From positions 1-22,166 of the forward strand of contig CAMYNC010000058.1 in the NCBI GenBank assembly GCA_947259685.1: DNA of 22,166 bases. The letters run 5' to 3'. Below the pieces are notes generated by a model. The model searched no databases and was not told the DNA's origin. It saw only the letters and a program-made list of their open reading frames with translations. Shown piece after piece: positions 6,768 through 13,367 of the stretch. The position numbers and the translations under genes were made by a program. Source of the stretch: an uncultured Desulfuromonadales bacterium. Its GTDB lineage: Bacteria > Desulfobacterota > Desulfuromonadia > Desulfuromonadales > Geopsychrobacteraceae. Positions within the stretch are counted from its first letter, which is position 1, and every line of letters begins with the position of its first letter.

Positions 6768-7334
6768 ATGAAATTAACCATAAAAACTGTGCTAATCGGT
6801 CTATTCATCTCCCTATTTTGCTCAACTGCCTATGCTGATAATTTTGCAGATACAAAAAAGATGTTCGAGGATGCTGGCATCTCAAGTATGTTTAGCAGTG
6901 CCTATGGTTATGCATTGTTTCCAACAATCGGCAAGGCGGGATTTCTGGTCGGCGGAGCTTACGGGAAAGGTCGTGTTTATGAGCAAGGCAAACACATCGG
7001 CAACACGGCAATGACTCAGGCAACAATTGGTTTTCAGCTTGGTGGTACCGGTTTCAGTCAGGTCATATTTTTCCAGGACAAACGTGCTCTTAATGAGTTC
7101 ACCAATGGTAACTTCGAGTTTGGCGCAGAAGCACAGGCCACGGCAATAACCGCTGCTGCAGGCGCCTCTGCTAATACGTCGGGTAGTTCTGCGACCGCCA
7201 GTGGGGGTAAAAACAATGCTTCAATCGCTGGGGCAGGCTACAATAAAGGCATGTCCACATTCACGATCACAAAAGGTGGGTTAATGTATGAAATCAGTGT
7301 TGGCGGACAGAAGTTCTCCTTCACCAAACATTAA
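6768..7334 (+). CDS. Secreted SYLF/YSC84-domain lipid-binding protein
   Basis: A 188-residue exported protein. The ATG at 6768 is chosen over the upstream 6738 start because AGGAG is seven bases before it and the product then begins with a signal peptide (MKLTIKTVLIGLFISLFCST, cleavage after AYA at about residue 23). The mature part has the YSC84/SYLF pattern: GYALFPTIGKAGFLVGGAYGKGRVYEQGK, then IGFQLGGTGFSQVIFFQDKRALNEFTNGNFEFGAEAQATA in pieces, and a final ITKGGLMYEISVGGQKFSF. In other organisms this domain binds phosphoinositides or other lipids, while bacterial periplasmic versions have no settled role. A Gly/Ser/Ala-rich stretch (ANTSGSSATASGG) sits where the domain usually has a loop. 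It has its own strong promoter and is convergent with the PEP-CTERM protease gene. Confidence 0.88.
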   Translation: MKLTIKTVLIGLFISLFCSTAYADNFADTKKMFEDAGISSMFSSAYGYALFPTIGKAGFLVGGAYGKGRVYEQGKHIGNTAMTQATIGFQLGGTGFSQVIFFQDKRALNEFTNGNFEFGAEAQATAITAAAGASANTSGSSATASGGKNNASIAGAGYNKGMSTFTITKGGLMYEISVGGQKFSFTKH

Positions 7335-7375
7335 GAGGTGCTATAGCATCACTAATATTTCCCCTCGCTGAATCA

Positions 7376-7402
7376 GAAAAGCGGAGCCATTGCTGACCCC
7401 GC
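7376..7402 (-). terminator. Terminator of the PEP-CTERM operon
   Basis: Read on the minus strand, GCGGGG (7402-7397) pairs with CTCCGC (7386-7381), using one G-U pair, around a 10-nt loop, and TTTTC follows. On the plus strand the same hairpin has a mismatch but could still serve the convergent SYLF gene. Confidence 0.55.
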
Positions 7403-7430
7403 CTTTAATTTCACATTTACATAAAACTAC

Positions 7431-8171
7431 TTATATTTTCTTGCGTTTGCGTCCGTACCAAGCAAGGCTTGCCAGGCCGCTGCTAAGAAGGAGCCATGTT
7501 GAGGGTTCGGGAACGGGGGCGGGTTGCTGCGGGTAATCGTGAGTTCCCGTGTCGCCGACAAGCGTGAGAGGGCGGTTGGTTTTTCCCGTCAACCAGTCCA
7601 GGAAAGGGTCGTAATGATCTTCGAAAGGATTTTCCAGATTCTGCCCCATGATGCTGTTGTCTCTTATCAGGTTGGTTAACGGATCGACTGCGCCGCCTAC
7701 ATATTCATCGCACAGTCCAAGCATGTGTCCGTATTCATGTGCCGCCACTTTCCTTGCCCGACCAGCAGGCTTATCTGTATACCAGTGCGTCATATTGGAA
7801 CGACCAGTCCCGGCATGGACGTTAACGGTATAGTCCTGGCCTGTGGTTACCCAGTCGACTTTGAATACCGTATCGTACCGATAGGTCCCGTCGAAGATAT
7901 CGAACGCATTGCTCCATATTTGCTTTATCCCATCGGTCCATTGATCAAGCAAGCTTTGCCCAGGATCGCTCCCCGCCAGTTTAATATCGATATCAACCAG
8001 AAGGTCCTGATTCTTAAATGAGATGTCATACTTGCTGTCCCAGCCGTAAATCCCGGATTTCATTCTCTTGTACTGATGTTCAACAGCTATGTCCTTTAAC
8101 GGAACAGCCTCTGCGAGGATGGGAACAGTCCATAAGAAGACCAGAGTTGCAACAACAAACAATACTTTCAT
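7431..8171 (-). CDS. PEP-CTERM-anchored metzincin-like metalloprotease
   Basis: A 246-residue exported protein. The ATG at 8171 has AAGGAGGGG just upstream and gives a clear signal peptide (MKVLFVVATLVFLWTVPILA). Zinc site: HEYGH at 145-149 continuing to MLGLCDEY, which fits HExxHxxGxxD with His145, His149 and Asp155 as ligands and Glu146 as the base. SIMG at 173-176 is placed like the Met-turn of metzincins. The C-terminus is a full PEP-CTERM sorting signal: PVPEPST at 219-225, a hydrophobic helix (WLLLSSGLASLAWYG), then RKRKKI. Such signals are cut by an exosortase, which must be elsewhere in the genome, and the protein ends up at the cell surface or in exopolysaccharide. The product is thus probably a surface protease. 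It is the second gene of an operon with the adjoining secreted protein. The target is unknown. Confidence 0.87.
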   Translation of the reverse strand: MKVLFVVATLVFLWTVPILAEAVPLKDIAVEHQYKRMKSGIYGWDSKYDISFKNQDLLVDIDIKLAGSDPGQSLLDQWTDGIKQIWSNAFDIFDGTYRYDTVFKVDWVTTGQDYTVNVHAGTGRSNMTHWYTDKPAGRARKVAAHEYGHMLGLCDEYVGGAVDPLTNLIRDNSIMGQNLENPFEDHYDPFLDWLTGKTNRPLTLVGDTGTHDYPQQPAPVPEPSTWLLLSSGLASLAWYGRKRKKI

Positions 8172-8172
8172 T

Positions 8173-8760
8173 TTACCCCTCCTTATTGACAATCTTGAAA
8201 TTAACCGTGTTCGACACAATGCCGCCCTGAAGGTGCTCTGAAATGACTTCTCTCTTTCTAAGGGGGAAATACAATACAAACAACTCATAGTCTCCTGAAG
8301 TCAGTTTTTCAGATAAGTGATGCTGGATATTCTCAACTTCGAAATCGATATATAGGTTGGAACCTAGATCAATAAAGTCACCTTGACGAAGCGGAGGGGG
8401 GGGAGCAGGTGGCAGTAGAGGGAAAATACGGTCTGTGGAGTCTTGAAGGGAGATGAGAATATCTGCACCCATAGAATATCGGTTTTTGAGCCGAATTGAA
8501 TTATCACAGCGGTTTGTCAATGTACCTCTAATGGCGATAGGGTCATTTTCACTGTAGTTTGATGAGGTGGTAATTTTTAACTCCAAACAGCAATTATCTT
8601 TAGCGCTTTGTCCCTCGGAAAATGTCCGGCTATTTTCTTGGGCACCTATATCCGTTGCACAGAGAAGCAAAAGAAGGGTTAACGCTATGCGCAACCTAAA
8701 TAAGAAAGAATGCCCTTTGTGCGGATGGCCTGCTTTAATTATTCTGGCACCAAATTTCAT
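8173..8760 (-). CDS. Secreted beta-sandwich-like protein, partner of the PEP-CTERM protease
   Basis: A protein of 195 residues from ATG at 8760 (a TTG directly before it is in frame). AAAGGA lies upstream with a rather long spacing. The N-terminus has a basic region and the hydrophobic segment IALTLLLLLCATDIGAQ, a likely signal peptide. The mature part is rich in short strands: LELKITTSSNYSENDPIAIRG, GTLTNRCDNSIRL, a Pro-rich loop (LLPPAPPPPL), SGDYELFVLYF, and a final SNTVNFKI. This strand order resembles Ig-like or inhibitor-type sandwich domains, but I recognise no named family. Cys pairs (CC in DNCCLE, Cys in TNRCDN) could form disulfides. The end of this gene contains the ribosome-binding site of the protease gene, and one base separates the two, so they are co-translated. 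An inhibitor, chaperone or substrate role for the protease is guesswork from position. Confidence 0.72.
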   Translation of the reverse strand: MKFGARIIKAGHPHKGHSFLFRLRIALTLLLLLCATDIGAQENSRTFSEGQSAKDNCCLELKITTSSNYSENDPIAIRGTLTNRCDNSIRLKNRYSMGADILISLQDSTDRIFPLLPPAPPPPLRQGDFIDLGSNLYIDFEVENIQHHLSEKLTSGDYELFVLYFPLRKREVISEHLQGGIVSNTVNFKIVNKEG

Positions 8761-9138
8761 CAAAAATACATTCCTTTAATAACCCTTCCACACAACTTTG
8801 TGCCTCTCAGCAGAAATAGAGTCGGCTGCCTGTGTGGAGAAGGTGCTTAAATCAAGTGGAGCTGACCATCTCTACCCAGAGACCCGTTGCTTTTCGTCTT
8901 CCCCTCAGCATAACCACCCTCCATGCATTGTGATATATATCACCAAACCAAGTAAACGATTTTCAGCCTATTGTGTGGCGAAAAAACATACAGCAGTTCT
9001 CATTAATGCACCTTCTAGACCAAAACCACAAATCACTAAAATCACGATCTATTTTAAATCAATACTCAAATTATCGCATTTTGCTGTTAGATTTTTCGAC
9101 TCCACAAGTCCTAACTTCACCGAAGCCACTGTGTATTC
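8761..9138. other. AT-rich intergenic spacer
   Basis: About 380 bp between the secreted-protein operon and the small orphan gene. I found no credible coding frame: the one at 8798-9190 (plus) has no ribosome-binding site and no protein-like pattern. The spacer does hold a 14-bp palindrome, listed separately, and CCACACA near 8788 with its complement TGTGTGG near 8832. Confidence 0.5.
8930..8943. promoter_or_regulatory. CRP/FNR-family-type operator candidate
   Basis: GTGATATATATCAC is a perfect 14-bp palindrome, and in context (TTGTGATATATATCACCAA) it matches the TGTGA-N6-TCACA layout of CRP-type sites, which HcpR-like anaerobic regulators also use. It lies 170 bp upstream of the secreted-protein/protease operon. 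The regulator is not in the window. Confidence 0.4.
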
Positions 9139-9357
9139 CTATTCGGTGGCCTCAACAGTACCAACAATTTTGTCTTCTGTAGGCAGGTGACTCTGTACTA
9201 ACGCCTCTTCCCCTGATGATCCTCTGAGTTTCCACGTCCATCCAGGGGCCGGTCCCGGTCCCGGTACAGCACGACCTTCTAGCCACAGGTAAAATGGAGC
9301 GATTACAACATTTTCTTCATTATCGGAAAGTATGAGATACTCTGCCATCTGTGCCAT
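9139..9357 (-). CDS. Hypothetical small protein
   Basis: A 72-residue frame starting at ATG 9357, which has GAGG six bases upstream. The longer frame to 9369 lacks this. The product is acidic and soluble: MAQMAEYLILSDNEENVV, then a Trp/Gly/Pro-rich middle (WLEGRAVPGPGPAPGWTW), then a polar end (PTEDKIVGTVEATE). No signal peptide, no membrane segment and no known family. The gene is divergent from the DUF1330 gene. Its good start site and non-random composition favour a real gene, but only homologues would settle it. Confidence 0.45.
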   Translation of the reverse strand: MAQMAEYLILSDNEENVVIAPFYLWLEGRAVPGPGPAPGWTWKLRGSSGEEALVQSHLPTEDKIVGTVEATE

Positions 9358-9563
9358 TGTTTGCCTCAACTCGCCTCTAGTTGATAACCACTAGCGCTAT
9401 TGCGCCGCAGCAATTCCAACCTTTATACTTTAGCCAGTTCAGGGCTTTGGCAAACTTCGCCCCAGTCGGGAAGATCATGATGATTAAGTTAGATATGGGG
9501 AGTGCCCCTGGTTTCCCGGCGAACAATCGATTAACTGGAAAGCTGAAAATTCAGGAGGAACAG

Positions 9564-9848
9564 ATGGCCGCTTATCTGGTCGGACATATCAAGGTCAAGG
9601 ATCAAACGCTTTGGCAGGACTATGTATCAGGAGTTCAGGACTCTCTTGCTCCTTTTGCGGCCAAGGTGGTTTTCAGGGGAAAGCTTGCCTCGGTCCTTGC
9701 TGGGAAGCATGAGCGCGATCTCGTGGTGGTCATCGAATTTGCGGATCTATCGACCCTGGATAACTGGTTTAGTTCAGAGACGTATCAAGCGTTGATTCCT
9801 CTCAGGGATCGGGCCGCAGATGTCGTGATTACGAGTTATGTGGGGTAG
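9564..9848 (+). CDS. DUF1330 family protein (ferredoxin-like alpha-beta barrel)
   Basis: A 94-residue cytoplasmic protein. The ATG at 9564 follows AGGAGG with proper spacing. The frame upstream to 9381 has no such site and is not protein-like. MAAYLVGHIKVKDQTLWQDYV at the start, VVFRGKLASVLAGKHERDLVVVIEF in the middle and WFSSETYQALIPLRDRAAD near the end are the usual DUF1330 features: a beta strand, a helix holding YV, a second strand, and the Y.....R helix. DUF1330 proteins are dimeric barrels of the type seen in small monooxygenases and isomerases. Their reaction is unknown. It is followed 35 bp later by the DUF2164 gene on the same strand and may share a transcript. Confidence 0.85.
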   Translation: MAAYLVGHIKVKDQTLWQDYVSGVQDSLAPFAAKVVFRGKLASVLAGKHERDLVVVIEFADLSTLDNWFSSETYQALIPLRDRAADVVITSYVG

Positions 9849-9883
9849 AGGGTGGTTGGGTTGAATTACCGGAAGGAAAAACA

Positions 9884-10117
9884 GTGGAGATAAAACTAAC
9901 TGAAGACCGTCTCAAGCTCATGGCTGAAAAGGTCCAGGCATATTTCAGAGATGAGCATGATGATTCAATCGGTGAGTTGAAGGCCGAGCTGATAGTGGAG
10001 TTTTTCATTAAATCTCTGGGTCCGCAAATTTACAATCAGGCCATTGATGATGCCCATACTTTCATTCAGGATAAGCTCATCGACCTTGAGGGAATACTTT
10101 ATATTCCAGAAGGCTAG
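9884..10117 (+). CDS. DUF2164 family protein
   Basis: A 77-residue protein that starts at GTG 9884, with AAGGA seven bases before it. The sequence has the recognisable DUF2164 pattern: IKLTEDRLKLMAEKVQAYF, DEHDDSIGELKAELIVEFF, then GPQIYNQAIDDAHTFIQDKL and a short C-terminus. The domain is small, cytoplasmic and helical, with no established function. The last coding base and the TAG stop lie inside the left terminal inverted repeat of the 166-bp element downstream, so that element may have supplied this stop codon. The product length is close to normal for the family, so little if anything was lost. Confidence 0.86.
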   Translation: MEIKLTEDRLKLMAEKVQAYFRDEHDDSIGELKAELIVEFFIKSLGPQIYNQAIDDAHTFIQDKLIDLEGILYIPEG

Positions 10118-10279
10118 TACCTTGTAAGCCATAAGTTGACGCATCTTGCTTGTTATTTGACGCGCCAACTGCGTTGCGACTTCATTTGCATAGCGGTGCT
10201 ATGCGCCGTCAGTCACGCCTTGTTGGTACGCCAAATCCCTTCGCAATTTTACGACACTTTATGATTTACAAGGTACTAG
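10114..10279. mobile_element. 166-bp MITE-like palindromic element
   Basis: CTAGTACCTTGTAA at 10114-10127 is the exact reverse complement of 10266-10279, a 14-bp perfect terminal inverted repeat. Complementarity continues inward with mismatches (CATAA, GACGC, CCAAC) to a central GCATAGC/GCTATGC hairpin near 10190-10206. The element is therefore one long imperfect palindrome without a coding gene. Such structure is typical of MITEs or of repeats spread by an outside transposase. No clear target duplication flanks it, but its ends form CTAG, which may be part of the target. The transposase, if any, is elsewhere. Confidence 0.75.
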
Positions 10280-10476
10280 GCTTTCGAAATGAGGTCGGTT
10301 TTCCAACCGAAGACTTTTCGAGCACATCCAGGTCTCCCGACAGTTTCCTCGTGCCTGCTATACTAAAAGCCTGAAGAGTTAACTTAGAAACCGCAGTTGA
10401 GGGCGAAAAAGATTCTGTGCATCTCAGGCTGGGCCACAGGCTGGCCGTTTCCTTTCACAGGGGGTAGGAGGGATAG
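10280..10476 (+). other. Spacer before the hybrid kinase, with small hairpin
   Basis: TCGGTT at 10295-10300 and AACCGA at 10305-10310 form a 6-bp stem with a TTCC loop, followed by AGACTTTTCG. This may be a weak plus-strand terminator of the DUF1330/DUF2164 unit. The remaining bases up to the kinase start hold no gene or clear promoter that I can see. Confidence 0.35.
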
Positions 10477-12699
10477 GTGAAGATGGATAAGGGGTCTGCA
10501 GCTGAATCGGTGAGAACCGCCATCGGTAACGATTTGCTGCTCTACGAAAAGGCCCAAAATCTTTGCAGCAATTCGGGCATCGCTGCAGCTGTCAATATCA
10601 GCGTGGCCAGCCTATTGCTTTTCTCCCTGCCGGAGCCGCGACTTGATTGGTTCTGGGCCATTCTGGTGGCTTCGCTCTTCCGCTTCGGACTGTTCTTCTG
10701 GAGTAAGGGCAAATCAGCTGATCGGCAGGCGCCCGGGCTGAGATACAAAGTTGCGCTGGCCTCAATCGCACTGCAGGGAGCGGCTTGGGGGGCTGCTTCA
10801 GTCGTTTTGTATAGCTCGTTGACGGCGGCCCAGCGGTTTTTTCTGATTACTGTTCTGGTCGGGCTGACAGCGGGTTCACTGCTAACGCTTTCCCCTTCTT
10901 TTGCGGCATTTTTTTCTTTTGTCGCGCCTGCAACGATCCCCCTTTTACTCATTATCATTTCTGAGGCAGATGACATTTTTCGCTATATCGGATTTATGGG
11001 GATTGTCTACGTTTTTGCGATAAACGTTGTCGCCAGAAAAATCTACCTGTCAGCTATTGAACAGCTAGCGACCCGTCAGAGACTTGAAAGGGCCAACAGA
11101 CAGCTACGGACCTACCAGGATGCACTCGAAGAAATCGTCGCCAAACGCACCAAAAATCTGCAGACGAGCGAAGAACGTTATCGCGATTCTTTCGAAATGG
11201 CTGTGGTGGGAATGGCTGTTCTGGGGCTTGACGGCAGGTTCGTCAGGACGAACCCAGCCTTTCAAAAAATGCTTGGCTATTCGGAAGAGGAGCTATCAAG
11301 AAAAACATTTTCCACAGTAACCTCGCCTGAAGGCAGGGCCTTGCTGAAGGATCAGCTGCAAAACGCCCTGGATGGAGCTGCGGATGTCATCTTGGAGGCG
11401 AGCCTATTAAAAAAATCTGGAGAAATCGCCGAGGTCATTGCCTCTTTCAGGGTTGTCAATGACGACGGGGGAAAACCGCTGCACTTTATTGTGCAGATTC
11501 TGGATATAACCGACCGCAGACGAATCGAAAGAGAGCAGCTTGTCCTCAACGAAAAACTCCGTCAATCACAAAAGATGGAGGCTATCGGCACGCTTGCCGG
11601 CGGCATCGCCCATGATTTCAACAATATTCTGGCGGCAATCATTGGCTATGCCGAATTGTCGAAGCTCAAACTTGCTGATCGGCCCAAAGAGAAAAGCTTT
11701 CAGGAAGAGATCCTTAAAGCCGGAAAACGGGGCAAGCAACTGGTTCAACAGATTCTGGTGTTCAGCCGCAAAGGTGAAGAGAAGCGAGAACGGATCAAGG
11801 TTGCTCTGGTGGTTGAAGAGGCCCTTTCCTTGATTCGTCATACGATTCCGGCAACAATTCCTATTCATGTCTTCCTCAACCCCCTGACTGGAGCGATCCA
11901 GGGAGATCCGCTGCACATTCATCAAGTGGTCATAAATCTTTGCACCAATGCCTACCACGCGGTTCGCGATGGCGGGGGGGAGATTGATGTTCGCCTTGAA
12001 CCGGTGGAGATCGACCAGCAGATGTGCAGGCAAAATACGGACCTTACCCCCGGTGCCTACGCCCGACTGACAATCAAAGATACCGGGAGCGGGATCCCCG
12101 CTGTAATTAAATCACGTATTTTCGAACCGTTCTTTACGACCAAGACGCAGGGTGAAGGAACCGGAATGGGGCTGGCGATCGTTTACGGGATCATCCAGAA
12201 TCATGGCGGTTTTATCGACGTGGAGAGCGAGGCAGATGTTGGCTCAACCTTTCGCATATTTTTGCCCTTGCTGCCAGAGGAGCCGGATAGGGTTGCGGAT
12301 ATTCTGGATGATCTGCCCCGCGGAAACGAAAGAGTTCTGTTTGTCGACGACGAATCGATGCTTGCCGATTTGGGCAGAATGTTACTGGAAACCCTCGGCT
12401 ATAAAGCCACCGCGACCACTTCTGCCGCTGAGGCCGTAGAGCTGTTCCGGCGGAATCCCGATGGTTATGATTTGATCATAACAGACCAGGCGATGCCGGA
12501 GATGTCCGGGGCTCAACTGGCGAAAGAGATGATGCATATCCGCGCTGACATTCCCATCATCCTCTGTACCGGCTTTAGCGAGTCGATGAATGCTGATCTG
12601 GCCAGGGAACTTGGCATCAAGGCTTTCACTCTCAAGCCGATTGAGCAAGGCACTCTGGCCCGAACGATCCGTGAGGTTCTCGACGATCACTCACCCTGA
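10477..12699 (+). CDS. Six-TM hybrid sensor histidine kinase (PAS, HisKA, HATPase, REC)
   Basis: A 740-residue inner-membrane kinase. GTG at 10477 has GGAGG five bases before it, and an ATG two codons later is the alternative. Residues about 35-190 hold six hydrophobic segments with short loops, a sensor of unknown ligand. A coiled linker (190-235) is followed by a PAS domain (about 236-348). The HisKA box is [11 protein letters not shown] with phospho-acceptor His379. The ATPase has the N box [11 protein letters not shown] (486-496), G1 DTGSGIP (535-541) and G2 GTGMGLAIV (561-569). The C-terminal receiver (about 618-736) has acidic residues 624-626, phospho-acceptor Asp670 in IITDQAMP and Lys720 in FTLKP. 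All catalytic residues look intact. No response regulator with DNA-binding output lies next to it, so the output partner is unknown. It is tail-to-tail with the next gene. Confidence 0.94.
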   Translation: MKMDKGSAAESVRTAIGNDLLLYEKAQNLCSNSGIAAAVNISVASLLLFSLPEPRLDWFWAILVASLFRFGLFFWSKGKSADRQAPGLRYKVALASIALQGAAWGAASVVLYSSLTAAQRFFLITVLVGLTAGSLLTLSPSFAAFFSFVAPATIPLLLIIISEADDIFRYIGFMGIVYVFAINVVARKIYLSAIEQLATRQRLERANRQLRTYQDALEEIVAKRTKNLQTSEERYRDSFEMAVVGMAVLGLDGRFVRTNPAFQKMLGYSEEELSRKTFSTVTSPEGRALLKDQLQNALDGAADVILEASLLKKSGEIAEVIASFRVVNDDGGKPLHFIVQILDITDRRRIEREQLVLNEKLRQSQKMEAIGTLAGGIAHDFNNILAAIIGYAELSKLKLADRPKEKSFQEEILKAGKRGKQLVQQILVFSRKGEEKRERIKVALVVEEALSLIRHTIPATIPIHVFLNPLTGAIQGDPLHIHQVVINLCTNAYHAVRDGGGEIDVRLEPVEIDQQMCRQNTDLTPGAYARLTIKDTGSGIPAVIKSRIFEPFFTTKTQGEGTGMGLAIVYGIIQNHGGFIDVESEADVGSTFRIFLPLLPEEPDRVADILDDLPRGNERVLFVDDESMLADLGRMLLETLGYKATATTSAAEAVELFRRNPDGYDLIITDQAMPEMSGAQLAKEMMHIRADIPIILCTGFSESMNADLARELGIKAFTLKPIEQGTLARTIREVLDDHSP

Positions 12700-12724
12700 G
12701 ACCGATTCGTTGTCCTCCTCAAGG

Positions 12725-13033
12725 TTAAGGCTCAATGAGCGCTTTGGCCGTTTGCAATGCCTGCGCCTTGTCGCGGGTGAACAGCCGCCAATTCATTTCT
12801 GTTGAATGAATGCCTGCTTGCTTATCCTGACCCCTGGCGTAAAACCAGTGGCCAAAACGTTCAACGCTGGCAAAGGGATGATTTTCTTTGCAGAATGCCC
12901 CGCAAGGATTGATTTCTGCAAAGAACAGGAATTCATCCGGCTCAGAATCATAAAAAATCTCTTGAGGTAAGGGGATCTGAGAGAGATCGGCATGTTCCGC
13001 TTGTTTTTCATCCAGCCAGTCTGAAACATTCAT
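12725..13033 (-). CDS. Hypothetical protein
   Basis: A soluble protein of 102 residues if begun at ATG 13033 (MNVSDWLDEKQ). The frame is open to 13150, and ATG 13063 or GTG 13042 could also start it. AGGA lies near 13045, so the exact start is undecided. No signal peptide or membrane span. The middle, EFLFFAEINPCGAFC, has two Cys, and the end, EMNWRLFTRDKAQALQTAKALI, looks like an amphipathic helix. Aromatic residues are frequent (FGHWFYARG). I do not recognise a family. It is convergent with the hybrid kinase 25 bp away, with no sign of joint function. Confidence 0.55.
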   Translation of the reverse strand: MNVSDWLDEKQAEHADLSQIPLPQEIFYDSEPDEFLFFAEINPCGAFCKENHPFASVERFGHWFYARGQDKQAGIHSTEMNWRLFTRDKAQALQTAKALIEP

Positions 13034-13367
13034 ATCATTCACTATCCTAAGCAGGGCTGTCATCTTGCAGGCAGCAGTGTTGATGCCGCAGGATGAGTAC
13101 AGGTTTCTGATGTCGGCAAAATCACTTTTGTGTAGATCTCTGCAAAACATGTCGGCAGTTTTTCGGCAGCCGCATCCGGCCTGGCATTTCCGGGGTGGAG
13201 GGCTTGCTCTTGAGAATTATTAGGGTCTGAAAATTCTCCCTCAACCTGGCTTGCTTGAATTCCGTTCTACATCGCCCCCAAAAAAAACCTTATATTATGC
13301 GCAACTATAATGTAAGCTGTTTCTAATTGTCTTTTGCCCTGCACATTTGTGGAGATTGCCCCCGCGC

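Noticed and set aside
10150..10374. Plus-strand 74-codon frame in the palindromic element
   Set aside because: Mostly composed of the MITE-like repeat, without start signal or protein-like pattern.
13306..13311. TATAAT before the GGDEF-EAL gene as a promoter
   Set aside because: A perfect -10, but no -35 within 15-19 bp and no extended -10, so not listed as a feature.
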